Positions 43,776 to 53,484 are shown, counted from the first letter of the stretch. The stretch is 64,000 nucleotides of DNA from Acidobacteriota bacterium (GCA_018269075.1 JAFDVJ010000064.1:38909-102908); one strand, 5' to 3'. A program made the numbers and translations. The notes: a model not told the origin generated them from the sequence alone.

Positions 43776-46700
43776 TCAAATCTCCCCCGGCACCGAAAGC
43801 CCGCTCAGAACAAACGTCCGGAGCTCGCGGAACGTCAGGTTTTCGCGCGTCGCGAGGCCCGACCGGAAATCGAGCGCGAGCAGCCGTTCGTTGTAGACGC
43901 GAACGACGTTGAAATCCGACGGGCGTTTGACCCGCAGGCTTTCGAGATAAAGCCCCGGAAAATCCCCGAGCGTCTGATCCGCACTCAATTCGAAGACGCC
44001 GATCTCGACCGGCGTGAATTCGCCGCGCCGCGAGACGAAGACGTGATTGCCGCATTCGGCGCGCGCGAGCGCCGCGCCGAATGCGCCTTCGAGCACCAGA
44101 AACTCCTGGTGATAATCGGTCTGAATCGCTCCGGCGGCGGCGAACGGCGCGATATTCAGGCCGAGCTCCTGGTTAAAGAGGTTCCGGTAGTTGACGAGCA
44201 GCTCGGGGATCACCGTTTTGCCGAAATAGACGTCGGCCGAGCGGAAGACCAGCACGCATTTCGCCGCCGCCGGCCGGTCGAGATTTTCGACGACCGCTTC
44301 GAGCAGCGCCGTTTCGCGCCAGATGTCCTGCACGTAATCGGCCGCCGTCTCGCCGAACGCGCGGTTTTCCGCCGCCAGCTCCTTCATCTTCGCCGAGAGG
44401 TTCGCCGCCGTGAAAAATTCCGCGTAATCGATCGCGGCTTCCCGGAGCGAGACGAGCCGCCGCGTTTCGGTCTTCGGCTTCTGGGTTTTGATCTTCGATT
44501 TCCGCTCGTTCCAGCCGTCGGCGCGCTCGATCATCCGCTCGATCCGTTTGATGTATTCGAGCGCCAGAAAATAGCGGCGCTGACGGTCGTCGCCGGGCGC
44601 GATCTCGCCGCGCGGGCGGAGCGGCTCGATCGCGTCTTCGAGCCGGTTGAGCGCGTCCTCGATCCGGTCGAGCGCGGCATGCACGTCCGCGAAATCGCGC
44701 GTCTGCCAGACCGATTTTTCGGCGGCGAGCGGTTTTATCTCCTCGACCTCGGTGACGAACCGGTCGCCGTCGCGCCCGATCTTGACGATCGTCGGCGCAA
44801 TCGTCCGGATCGACGCGAGCCGCGCCGCGACCGGCTGCGTCAGGTTGCGCTCGATCGCCCGTTTGAGCGCGCGCGCGCCGAGCTCCGGATGATAGCCCTC
44901 GTCGACGATCCGTTCGAGCGCCGACGGTTCGAGCTCCAAACGGCAGCTCCGCCGCGCGAAGCCGTCGCGCGCGAAGAGGTTCTGTAATTGAATCCGCGCG
45001 ATCCGCCCGACGTCCTCGCGGCGCAGATTCTCGAACGGGATGATCCGGTCGAGGCGGTTGAAGAATTCCGGCCGGAAAAACTTTTCGGCGGCCTGCCGGT
45101 AGACGCTCGCGTTCGATTCGTTGGTCTCGCGAAAGCCGAGGCGGACGCTCGCCTCGCGCGCGCCGAGGTTCGACGTCAGAATCACGATCGCGTTCGAGAA
45201 ATCGGCCGTCCGCCCGTGCGCGTCCGTCAAACGGCCGTCGCCCAAAACCTGCAATAGAAGATTGAAAACGTCCGGGTGCGCCTTTTCGACCTCGTCCAAA
45301 AGGACGACCGCGAACGGTTGGCGGCGAATCGCGCCCGTCAGCAGACCCTCGGGCTGGTCGAACGTGCCGACGAGCCGCGCGACGTCGTAGGGCGCGACGA
45401 ATTCGTTCATATCGAACCGCAGGAGCTTGTCCGCGCCGCCGTAGAGATAGGCCGCGATCTGTTTGGCGGCCTCGGTCTTGCCGACGCCGGTCGCCCCGAG
45501 AAAAAGAAACGAGGCGAGCGGCCGGTCGGGATCGTTGAGCCGCGACTTGGCGACCGAGATGACGTCGGCCGCCGCTTCGACCGCTGCCGTCTGCCCGACG
45601 ACGCCCTCGGCGATCCTTCGGGTGATCTCGGCGCGGTCGAGTTTGGCGCGGTCGTCGAGAAACGCGACCTGCATCCCGCTTTTCGCCTCGAATTCGCGCA
45701 GCACCTCGGCGCGGCCGATCGTTTGCCGCTCGTATTTATTGGCGAGCTGTTTGAGAAAGCTCGCCGCCTTGCCGGGAAACGACGCCTCGCGGTGATAGCG
45801 CCGCTGAAGATCGAGGACGGTCGGCAGCGCGTCGATCGAGAATTCGAGCCGGTGCCGGAATTCGAGCTCGCGGCGCACGGCGAGCATAATCCTGAGCGTC
45901 TCGTCGGCGGTCGTCTCCGGGAGCCGGAAAACGTGGAAAAGCTCGCTGAAGCCGCGGTCTTTTTCCTGCAGCACGCGCCACGTTTCGGGCGTGATCTCGC
46001 CGACGACGCGGATCTCGCGGCGTTCGAGATACGGTTTCAGGACCTGCGCGACGTTGAGATCCGAGCTCGCGCTGACGCCGGCGAAAAACAACCCGAGCAG
46101 ATCGTCGAAATACAAGAGGTGATCACGGTCGCGCACCTCCTTGAGAATCGCCGTCAGCCGGTTTTCCCACTGTCCGACGAACGACATCCCCGAGATCAGC
46201 CGCTGCGGCGAGACGAGCCAGACGAGATGCTCGCCGGCGCGGCGGCCCTTGCGATTGCCCGCCTGTCTGAAGACGTATTCGTGGAGCAGGTTGGTCTTGC
46301 CCGTCTGGCTCCGGCCGATGACGACGACCGGCCGGCGGTCCTTGCGTTCGAGCAGCCGCCCGAGCTCTTCGGCCTCGCGGTCGCGGCCGGTCGCGCGTTC
46401 GAGATCGTCCGGGTAGAGCCAGTCGAGACAGCGGCCGACGCGCCGCAGCTCCTGCGCGCCGTCCATCTTCCGGTCGCCGCCGAGACTCGCGAACAGGTCC
46501 GGCTCCTCTTTTTCGTAGATCTGCGGCGCGAAAAAATTGAGATCGACCGTCGTGACGAACGTTTTCGCGCCGAACGAGAGCGCCGCCGGGTTCTGCGAGC
46601 CCTTGCCGTGGCGGCGTTCGAGGTTTTTGAAATGCTCGGTCAGAACGTCCTCGGCGCGCCGCCCGAGATCTTCGCCGCGGTCGAGCTCGAACCACGCCTC

Positions 46701-47042
46701 GGGCACGTTCGGCGTGTAGGCGAGCCGTTTGCCGAAGGCGTCGAAGAGGACGAACAGATATTTGCAGTCGAACGACTGATTGCTCAGAAAAAGCCGGAGC
46801 GGCAGAATCTTCGTTGTCAGATCGGGCGCGAACGTGTACCACGCGAGATCGTAATGCCGCGGTTCGTTGGCGGCCTTTTCGAGCTGCGCGCGCAGAGTCT
46901 GCGCCAGCCGGTTGAGCGCGCGCTGCAGCCCCGTGCCCTGTTCGACCGGATTGAGCGCGAACAACGGCCGCACGACGACCATCGGCGCGCTGCTCTCGGA
47001 TTGTTTATGTTCCGTCACGAGGACGGGAATCGATACTTGCAT
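43776..47042 (-). CDS. ClpB-like double AAA+ ATPase with C-terminal PCRF-like region, 1088 residues
   Basis: An atypical beta-rich N-terminus (two segments, IPVLVTEHKQ.. and LPLRLFLSNQS..) replaces Clp_N. AAA1: Walker A GRSQTGKT (243-250), Walker B LLYFDD (309-314, Glu changed to Asp). AAA2: GATGVGKT (516-523), VVLLDE (579-584), LTSNLGA, FRPEFFNRLDR. After D2-small comes a coiled-coil region (795-920). Residues about 930-1010 then resemble the release-factor PCRF domain, with VYFGKTVIPELLVNYRNLF and ECGNHVFVSRR in the place of the RF ESGxHRVQR motif. There is no GGQ domain. It is downstream of its paralogue at 47468 on the same strand. Confidence 0.8.
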   Translation of the reverse strand: MQVSIPVLVTEHKQSESSAPMVVVRPLFALNPVEQGTGLQRALNRLAQTLRAQLEKAANEPRHYDLAWYTFAPDLTTKILPLRLFLSNQSFDCKYLFVLFDAFGKRLAYTPNVPEAWFELDRGEDLGRRAEDVLTEHFKNLERRHGKGSQNPAALSFGAKTFVTTVDLNFFAPQIYEKEEPDLFASLGGDRKMDGAQELRRVGRCLDWLYPDDLERATGRDREAEELGRLLERKDRRPVVVIGRSQTGKTNLLHEYVFRQAGNRKGRRAGEHLVWLVSPQRLISGMSFVGQWENRLTAILKEVRDRDHLLYFDDLLGLFFAGVSASSDLNVAQVLKPYLERREIRVVGEITPETWRVLQEKDRGFSELFHVFRLPETTADETLRIMLAVRRELEFRHRLEFSIDALPTVLDLQRRYHREASFPGKAASFLKQLANKYERQTIGRAEVLREFEAKSGMQVAFLDDRAKLDRAEITRRIAEGVVGQTAAVEAAADVISVAKSRLNDPDRPLASFLFLGATGVGKTEAAKQIAAYLYGGADKLLRFDMNEFVAPYDVARLVGTFDQPEGLLTGAIRRQPFAVVLLDEVEKAHPDVFNLLLQVLGDGRLTDAHGRTADFSNAIVILTSNLGAREASVRLGFRETNESNASVYRQAAEKFFRPEFFNRLDRIIPFENLRREDVGRIARIQLQNLFARDGFARRSCRLELEPSALERIVDEGYHPELGARALKRAIERNLTQPVAARLASIRTIAPTIVKIGRDGDRFVTEVEEIKPLAAEKSVWQTRDFADVHAALDRIEDALNRLEDAIEPLRPRGEIAPGDDRQRRYFLALEYIKRIERMIERADGWNERKSKIKTQKPKTETRRLVSLREAAIDYAEFFTAANLSAKMKELAAENRAFGETAADYVQDIWRETALLEAVVENLDRPAAAKCVLVFRSADVYFGKTVIPELLVNYRNLFNQELGLNIAPFAAAGAIQTDYHQEFLVLEGAFGAALARAECGNHVFVSRRGEFTPVEIGVFELSADQTLGDFPGLYLESLRVKRPSDFNVVRVYNERLLALDFRSGLATRENLTFRELRTFVLSGLSVPGEI

Positions 47043-47106
47043 CTTCTATTTATAATCGTCCGCGCCGCCGTTCGCCCGAATGATGATTCGCGACAAAACC
47101 GCCATT

Positions 47107-47166
47107 CGAACGTTTTTTATTCGTCCGCCAAAAACACGAAATAATTTAGTGTTTTTAGTGTTTTTA
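47107..47166. repeat. Inverted AAAAACAC-unit hairpin
   Basis: GTCCGCCAAAAACACGAAAT opposite TTAGTGTTTTTAGCGGACA. The arms face each other with almost no loop. Confidence 0.8.
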
Positions 47167-47222
47167 GCGGACAGTCAAACCGGCGGCCGCGCCGGAATCG
47201 TTTCTCAAAAACCTAAACACCC

Positions 47223-47457
47223 CGCCCCCAAATATAATTCCCCTCCTTCCGAAGGAGGGGTGGCGCGCCAGCGCCGGGGTGGTTAGCTCGCGGGCATCCA
47301 ACCACCCCGCCTTGGTAAGGGTATTAACCACCCCGCCCTGCGGGCACCCCTCCTTTCCAAAGGGATATAACCACCCCGCCCTGCGGGCACCCCTCCTTTC
47401 CAAAGGAATATAACCACCCCGCCCTGCGGGCACCCCTCCTTTCCAAAGGAGGGGAGT
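47223..47457. repeat. Three 43-44-bp direct repeats with palindromic ends
   Basis: Three copies of a unit made of AACCACCCCGCCCTGCGGGC followed by ACCCCTCCTTTCCAAAGG lie at about 47328-47457. They are preceded by a diverged inverted copy (CCCTCCTTCCGAAGGAGGGG, then GGCGCGCCAGCGCC) at 47223-47285. The array lies between the two PCRF-bearing Clp-like genes. Confidence 0.85.
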
Positions 47458-47467
47458 TTTTTTATTT

Positions 47468-50400
47468 TTACTCGATCAGGTTCTCGGCCGTTTTCCGCAG
47501 GTTTTCGCGGAGCGCGCGGGCGACGACGTCGGCGAGCTCGGCGGTTTCGAGCGAGTAGGTCTTGCCCAAGTTCAATTCCTTGACGAGATTCTGCGACAGC
47601 TCGTAGATCCGGCGCTCGGGCTGGAATTTGACCGAATCGCGTTTGGCGAGCTCTTCCGGGAGCTCGAATTTGTCGAACTCGGCGTCGGTCGAGCCCGTCA
47701 GCACGCGGTCCTGCCGCGTGCCCGAGACGAAGCGGTGAATCCCGCTTTCCGCGCCGAACCGCGGCCGCGCGAGCGGGCCTTCGAATTCGACGACGAACCC
47801 GACGACCGCCGGCGGCGCGCCGGCAAACGTCGTCGGCGTGACGATCTCTTCGCGCCGCCAGACCTCGCGGTCGAAGAGCGGCCGCGGCTCGGCCTTCTGT
47901 TCGGGCTGCTTTTCCGACGTGAAAAAGAGCGCGCGCCGCGCTTCGCCGCCGGTTTCCTTCAGATGCGCGAGATAAAACCGCGCGAGCCGGAACATCGCCG
48001 CCGCGTTCTCGCCGAACAGCGTCAGCCGGAGCTCGTCCGGCCGCGCGTACTGGAAGCCGAGCAGCTCGAACAAAAACTCGTCGAACAGCTTCTCGCGCGA
48101 CTCGATCGCGGCCGCGTGATTCGCCGTTTCGCCCGCCCGCCCGTAGATTTCGAGCAGGATCTCGTCCTCGGCGCGATAGACGTCGGCGGCGAATTCGGCC
48201 GCGCGGTCGAGAAATATCTGGATCTTCGGCTTGCGTTTGATCCGCTCGCGGTCTTCGTCGGAGAGCCATTTCCCGCGCAGGTCGAGCGCTTCGAGCCGCG
48301 CGATCCGGTAGAGCTCGTCGTTGAGCTCGGTCAGCCGGTAGCTCGCCGCGAACCGCTGCGTCCGGCGGCGCAGATGGCCGATCTTCTGCGCCTGCGCCGC
48401 GAGCAGGTTGGCGGCCGCCGACCGCTTGCGCGAGACTTGCTCGGCCGTGAATTCGAGCGCGATCCGTTCGTTTTCGAGCCGCGCCGCGACCGTCAGCCTT
48501 TCGTCCGTCGCGCGGCGGTTGAGTTCGGCCGCGAGCGGCGCGAGCAGCTCGCGCTCGACGGTCCGTTTCAATGGCCGCGCGCCGTAGCGGACGTCGTAGC
48601 CGGTCGCGGCCAGTGAATCGAGCACGTCCGCGCCCGCGTCGAGCCGGACGGGCCGGAACCGGAGGCCGTCGCGCCGCCGGATCTTTTCGATCTCGAGCGC
48701 GGCGATCCGGCGAACGGTCTCTTCGCCGAGCGGCGCGAACGGGACGATCCGGTCGATCCGGTTGTAGATCTCCGGCCGCAGAAAGTTTTTGACCGCCGCG
48801 TCGAAATGGCGGACGGCCGCGCCGCGCGCCCGGGCGTTGCGCGTAAAGCCCGATTTCCCGCGCTGAAACTCGCTCGCGCCGAGGTTCGACGTCATCACGA
48901 CGATCGAGTTGGTAAAGTCGGCGACCCGGCCGGCCGCGTCCGTCAGCCGGCCCTCGCCGAGCATCTGCAGAAGCAGATCGAAAAACGTCTGGTCGGCCTT
49001 TTCGAATTCGTCGAGGAGGACGACCGAAAACGGCTGCTCGCGGACCTTGGCCGTCAATTGCCCTTCCTTTTCGCCGGTCCCGCCGATCAGCCGCTGGACG
49101 GCGAGCGGGTTCGAAAACTCGCTCATATCGAAACGGATCAGCCGGCCCGCGTCGGAAAAAAAGAATTCGGCGAGCGCCTTCGTCAGTTCGGTCTTGCCGA
49201 CGCCGGTCGGGCCGATAAACAGCAGCGACGCGATCGGCCGGCGCGGCCGCGTCAGCTTCGCCTTGACGGTCGCGATCATCTTCGCGACGAGCCCGACGGC
49301 CTCTTCCTGTCCGATCACGCGGCCGGCGAAGAATTCCTCGGTTTTCGCGAGATCGAGCGCGAGCCCGTCGTTCAAAAGCAGCTCGGGCAAACCCGTTTCG
49401 TTCGAAAACGCCTTGTAGACCGCGTCCGGCGCGAGCGGCGCGCCCGCTTCGAGCTCGCTCATCAGATTGCGCAGGAATCTGACCGGCCGGCCGGGAAACG
49501 CCGAATAGGTCGAAAAGCGGCGATGGACGGCGTCGATCGTTTTGATCGCGCGCGTCTCGGTCTGCCGGTCCACGGCGGTCGCGGGCGGCGCGAATTCCTT
49601 GGCGACCCGTTCGAGAATCCGGAGGCTCGTCTTCCGGTCGGGCTCGTCGAGCCGGAACTGCTGGAACGCGCCGACGAGCTGCGGGTCGCGGCGTTCGAGA
49701 ACGGGCAGCTGCTCGGGCGTGCATTCGACGACCGCGACCAATTCGCCGCGCGCGATCTTCGGCCGCAGAAACGAGCCGATGCCCTGCGACGAGGCCTCGC
49801 TTTTGCCGACCTCGACGAGCTCGATCAGGTTACCGAGATGGAGGATCGCGTCGCGTTTCTTGGCCTCGTCGATCAGATGGCGGCAGCGTTCCTGCCACAT
49901 CCCGAAACCCGACTGGCCGGCGATCAGCCGCGCGCCGCTCGTCGCGAAAAAGGCGTGGTCCTTGAGCCCGAGCTCGTCGCGGCGGCGGACGAGCTCGTGA
50001 AAGAGCGCCGTCTTGCCGACGCCCGACGCGCCGACAAGCAGGACGCTCGTCTTTCGCCGTCCCCTGAAATATTCGGCGAGCGCGGCCGTCTGCCGTTCGG
50101 TCTCGTAGGCCGTTTTGAGCTCGATCTGCCGGAGATCGTCGCTCGTCTCGGCGAGCACCGATTTCTCGTCCTTTTCGCCGGCTTCCTCGGCGATCGCGCG
50201 CTGCCGCGCGGTCGGGAGCGTGACGGCGAGCTCTTCGCGGCGGATTTCGAGTCCGGTGACGCGTTCGAGCCGCCTGAGACTCTGGAGCGATTTCGTCCAG
50301 CCGTCGCGTTTGAGCGTCGCGACGATCTCGCGGCGGATCTTCTCTTCGAAATCGGCGGCCTTTTTCGTCAGCACCTCGATCTTGAAGGCCGGCACGAAGC

Positions 50401-50725
50401 CCAGGCAGTAGCCGTCCTCGCGGACCGCGCAGACGACGTGAAACTTCATCCGCAGCGGCTCGCGCCACGCCTCGGATTTCTTCGGCGGCGCGACCTCGAC
50501 CGCGATCTCGCGGACCTCGATCTCCTCCGGCGCGAGCCGCCAGTGAAGAAAATTCGCGTAGGCCTCCCTGATCGTCTGTTCGGCGTTGAGCCGCGCGTTG
50601 AAGACGGCGCTCTCGCGGTTCGTATGAAAGCGCGAGATCTCGTAAAAATTGAGCGCCTCGGACAAAAAACAGTCGTCCTCGAATTCCTGCGTCAAAATCG
50701 TGAGCGGAAAAAAATGAGTCGGCAT
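47468..50725 (-). CDS. ClpB-like double AAA+ ATPase with C-terminal release-factor PCRF-like domain, 1085 residues
   Basis: The unusual N-terminus has two related beta segments (FFPLTILTQEFEDDCFLSE and MKFHVVCAVREDGYCLGF). AAA1: Walker A GASGVGKT (232-239) but Walker B position ILHLGN (294-299), losing Asp and Glu. AAA2 is canonical: GPTGVGKT (505-512), VVLLDE (568-573), TSNLG. A coiled coil runs about 770-890. Residues 897-1000 match the PCRF layout of RF1/RF2: GENAAAMFRLARFYLAH (905-921) aligns with RF GGDEAALFAGDLFRMY, and ESGIHRF (993-999) with RF ESGGHRVQR. No GGQ peptidyl-hydrolase domain follows. Function inferred: remodelling of a ribosome-linked or other target. Confidence 0.8.
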   Translation of the reverse strand: MPTHFFPLTILTQEFEDDCFLSEALNFYEISRFHTNRESAVFNARLNAEQTIREAYANFLHWRLAPEEIEVREIAVEVAPPKKSEAWREPLRMKFHVVCAVREDGYCLGFVPAFKIEVLTKKAADFEEKIRREIVATLKRDGWTKSLQSLRRLERVTGLEIRREELAVTLPTARQRAIAEEAGEKDEKSVLAETSDDLRQIELKTAYETERQTAALAEYFRGRRKTSVLLVGASGVGKTALFHELVRRRDELGLKDHAFFATSGARLIAGQSGFGMWQERCRHLIDEAKKRDAILHLGNLIELVEVGKSEASSQGIGSFLRPKIARGELVAVVECTPEQLPVLERRDPQLVGAFQQFRLDEPDRKTSLRILERVAKEFAPPATAVDRQTETRAIKTIDAVHRRFSTYSAFPGRPVRFLRNLMSELEAGAPLAPDAVYKAFSNETGLPELLLNDGLALDLAKTEEFFAGRVIGQEEAVGLVAKMIATVKAKLTRPRRPIASLLFIGPTGVGKTELTKALAEFFFSDAGRLIRFDMSEFSNPLAVQRLIGGTGEKEGQLTAKVREQPFSVVLLDEFEKADQTFFDLLLQMLGEGRLTDAAGRVADFTNSIVVMTSNLGASEFQRGKSGFTRNARARGAAVRHFDAAVKNFLRPEIYNRIDRIVPFAPLGEETVRRIAALEIEKIRRRDGLRFRPVRLDAGADVLDSLAATGYDVRYGARPLKRTVERELLAPLAAELNRRATDERLTVAARLENERIALEFTAEQVSRKRSAAANLLAAQAQKIGHLRRRTQRFAASYRLTELNDELYRIARLEALDLRGKWLSDEDRERIKRKPKIQIFLDRAAEFAADVYRAEDEILLEIYGRAGETANHAAAIESREKLFDEFLFELLGFQYARPDELRLTLFGENAAAMFRLARFYLAHLKETGGEARRALFFTSEKQPEQKAEPRPLFDREVWRREEIVTPTTFAGAPPAVVGFVVEFEGPLARPRFGAESGIHRFVSGTRQDRVLTGSTDAEFDKFELPEELAKRDSVKFQPERRIYELSQNLVKELNLGKTYSLETAELADVVARALRENLRKTAENLIE

Positions 50726-50852
50726 AGCCCGAAGATTTTACCAGAAAAACGCGCTAACCGGGAAGACGAAACGGTTTAGAAAAAATAGGCCGCGGCTCCG
50801 AAATTCGGTAAGGCCGCCGCCCGGCGACGGTTTTTTTCGGACGATGCGAAAA

Positions 50853-50884
50853 TTAACCTCCATTTAATCCGGCATCGCTACAAT
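50853..50884 (+). promoter_or_regulatory. PHO-box-like promoter of the DUF3616 gene
   Basis: Repeats TTAACCT (50853-50859) and TTAATCC (50864-50870) are 11 bp apart, then exactly 8 nt to the -10-like TACAAT (50879-50884). No separate -35 is seen, as expected for activator-dependent PHO promoters. The predicted start is about 24 nt upstream of the ATG. Confidence 0.6.
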
Positions 50885-50914
50885 CTCCGGTAAAAAAGTT
50901 TATCGGAGAAATTA

Positions 50915-53407
50915 ATGAAACAAAACCAGATGTTTGCCGGGTGCGCAAAAATTTTCAGCTTTATTTTGTCGATCGTTTTAGGCAGTAACCTGCCGGTTTT
51001 CGGTTTCCGCATCGCGCCGCCGAAAATTTCCGTTCAATCGCGGCCGGTTATTTCCGAACGGTTCGCGCCGTCCGCCTGTCCGGGGCCGGGCCTTTTGATC
51101 TCGGAAGTTCTGACCAATCCGGCCGGCAACGACTCGCCCTTCGAATTCGTCGAGCTGCGGGCGACGCGGCCGATCAATTTCGCGACGACGCCCTACAGCG
51201 TCGTCTTCAACAACAACGGGACGGCCAACGCCAACGGCTGGATCGCCGGCGGCTCGATCAGCTACGGCTTCAGCATCACGACCGGCTCGGTCAACACCGG
51301 CGACGTCGTCTACGTCGGCGGTTCCTCGATGGTTCCGACCGGGCCGAAGCTCCGGACGATCAACACCGCGACGACCGCCGGCGACGGCTTCGGAACGGCC
51401 GCCGCCGGCGGCGTGCTCGGCAACGGCGGCACGAACGCCGACGGCGTCGCGGTCTTCGACGTCGCGATCGGCAGCCTGACGAACTCGACCGTGCCCGTCG
51501 ACGCGATCTTTTTCGGAACCGGCACCGGCGCGGCCGTCGTGGCGGGCGGCACGGCCGGCTACCAATTGCCGGTCAACGACCGCTATTCCGGCGGAAAGCT
51601 CCAGTCGACGAGTTTTCTCGCGCCCGATCCGGCGTCCGACCAGTTTACGGTCGCGACCGGCACTTACGATCTCGGCGGCTGCACGTTTACGACGCCGCGG
51701 ACGTGGGCCAATTCGACGACGCTGACCGACGGCACTTCGACCGTTTCGCTGACCGTGCCGAACGCGCCGACGATCGGCGAAAACACCGCGTCGCCGCTGA
51801 TCGATCTGCCCGCGACGGGGGCCGGTTTCGCGAGCGGCGTGATCGGCGATTCGAACGATCCGCTGCAGACGCTCGGCGCGGATTTCACGATCAACGACGT
51901 CGATACGCCGGTCAATTCGCTGACCGTCACCGCTTCGAGCAGTAACCAAACGGTCGTGCCGAACGCCAATCTCGTTCTCTCGGGCGGCGGCGCGAACCGG
52001 AATCTGAAAATCACGCCGGCCGCCGCCGGTTATGCGGCGATCACCGTGACGGTCAGCGACGGCGGCCTCTCGAATTCCTACGTCATCAATTACGCCGCCT
52101 CGGCGGCCTCGAACACGTCGGCTTCGACGCGCTGGCACACGGGGAAATCCGACGCTTCGACGGCCGTCGCGGTCGACGCCGATTATATGTTCGTGGCCGA
52201 CGACGAGGATCAGGTCTTAAGACTGTATGCCCGCAATAATTCGGGGCTTCCGCTCGCGGGCTTCGATTTTACCGGCAGTCTCGGCCTGACCGACATCAGC
52301 GGCGGCGTTCCGCGCGAGGTCGACATCGAGGCCTCGGCGCAGAGCGGGAACCGCATCTACTGGCTCGGCTCGCACAGCAACTCGGCGACCGGGCTCGACC
52401 GGCCGAATCGGGCGCGGCTCTTCGCGACCGATCTTTCCGGCAGCGGGACGGGCGCGACGCTCGCCTACGCCGGTCGTTACGACGGGTTGAAAAACGATCT
52501 CATCAACTGGGACGCTTCGAACGCGCACGGGCTCGGGGCGAACTTTTTCGGCTTCGCGGCGAGCGCGGCGGTCGGCGTCATTCCCGAAGCGCCCGACGGC
52601 AGCGGCTTCAATATCGAGGGCCTCGTCTTTGCGCCCGACAACTCGACCGCGTACATCGCCTTTCGGGCGCCGATCGTGCCGGCGAGCAGCCGCACGAAAG
52701 CCCTGCTCGTGCCCGTGACCAACATCGCGTCGCTCGTGACCGGAAACCCGGCCGCCGGGCCGGCCGCTTTCGGCGCGCCGATTCAGCTCAATCTCGGGGG
52801 GCGCGGCATTCGCGAGATCAAAAAGAATGCGGCGAACGAGTATCTGATCGTCGCCGGCGATGCCGGCCCGCTCGGGAATTTCGCGACCTATTCGTGGACC
52901 GGCAATCCGGCCGACGCGCCGGTTCTCCGCAGCTCCATTCTGACGGGACTCAATCCGGAAGCGATCGTCGACGTGCCGGCCGGGCTCAACAATTTTCTTC
53001 CGCAGGCGGCGGTTCCCGTCGAGCTGCTGAGCGACAACGGCGACGACGTTTATTACGGCGACGGCATCGCCGCCAAGGATCTCGCCAACAACGAGTTCAA
53101 GAAATTCCGCAGCGACGTCGTGACGGTCCCGGCGGCCGTGCCGACCGCCGCCGGCGTTTCCGTCAAGGGACGGGTCGCCGATCCGGCGGGCCGCGCGGTC
53201 GCCAATGCGCTCGTCAGCGTGACCGACGCCGCGACCGGCGCGACGAGGACCGTCCGCACGAATTCCTTCGGGAATTTTTCGGTCGCGGAGCTCGCGGCGG
53301 GCGCGGTTTATATTTTTCAGGTTCGCGCCCGCAGTCTCTCGTTCGCGCCGCAGGTCCTGACGATTTCCGACGATCTCGGCGGGCTCGATTTTACGGCCGA
53401 ACCGTAA
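50915..53407 (+). CDS. Large secreted protein with DUF3616 beta-propeller
   Basis: 830 residues. Signal peptide at about 1-30. An LTD-like N-terminal domain follows (LLISEVLTNPAGNDSPFEFVELR, 60-240), then a cadherin/Ig-like part with VNSLTVTASSSNQTVV. A DUF3616-type beta-propeller runs about 405-700 (STAVAVDADYMFVADDEDQV; FNIEGLVFAPDNSTAYIAFR). The C-terminal 85 residues are a carboxypeptidase-regulatory-like domain (VKGRVADPAGRAVANALVSV). Exported; it may bind or hydrolyse an extracellular substrate. The PHO-box-like promoter upstream suggests a link to phosphate supply. Confidence 0.85.
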   Translation: MKQNQMFAGCAKIFSFILSIVLGSNLPVFGFRIAPPKISVQSRPVISERFAPSACPGPGLLISEVLTNPAGNDSPFEFVELRATRPINFATTPYSVVFNNNGTANANGWIAGGSISYGFSITTGSVNTGDVVYVGGSSMVPTGPKLRTINTATTAGDGFGTAAAGGVLGNGGTNADGVAVFDVAIGSLTNSTVPVDAIFFGTGTGAAVVAGGTAGYQLPVNDRYSGGKLQSTSFLAPDPASDQFTVATGTYDLGGCTFTTPRTWANSTTLTDGTSTVSLTVPNAPTIGENTASPLIDLPATGAGFASGVIGDSNDPLQTLGADFTINDVDTPVNSLTVTASSSNQTVVPNANLVLSGGGANRNLKITPAAAGYAAITVTVSDGGLSNSYVINYAASAASNTSASTRWHTGKSDASTAVAVDADYMFVADDEDQVLRLYARNNSGLPLAGFDFTGSLGLTDISGGVPREVDIEASAQSGNRIYWLGSHSNSATGLDRPNRARLFATDLSGSGTGATLAYAGRYDGLKNDLINWDASNAHGLGANFFGFAASAAVGVIPEAPDGSGFNIEGLVFAPDNSTAYIAFRAPIVPASSRTKALLVPVTNIASLVTGNPAAGPAAFGAPIQLNLGGRGIREIKKNAANEYLIVAGDAGPLGNFATYSWTGNPADAPVLRSSILTGLNPEAIVDVPAGLNNFLPQAAVPVELLSDNGDDVYYGDGIAAKDLANNEFKKFRSDVVTVPAAVPTAAGVSVKGRVADPAGRAVANALVSVTDAATGATRTVRTNSFGNFSVAELAAGAVYIFQVRARSLSFAPQVLTISDDLGGLDFTAEP

Positions 53408-53424
53408 AGCCCGAGACTGAAAAT

Positions 53425-53478
53425 TTAACGATAAATTTTCAGAGCTCTAACCCGAATTTAACGGGCGCGGGATATTCT
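53425..53478 (+). promoter_or_regulatory. PHO-box-like array, promoter of candidate small RNA A
   Basis: Four heptamers at exact 11-bp steps: TTAACGA (53425), TTTTCAG (53436), CTAACCC (53447), TTAACGG (53458). Then 8 nt and the -10-like TATTCT (53473-53478). No protein gene follows for about 780 bp on this strand. Confidence 0.65.
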
Positions 53479-53484
53479 GATCTC

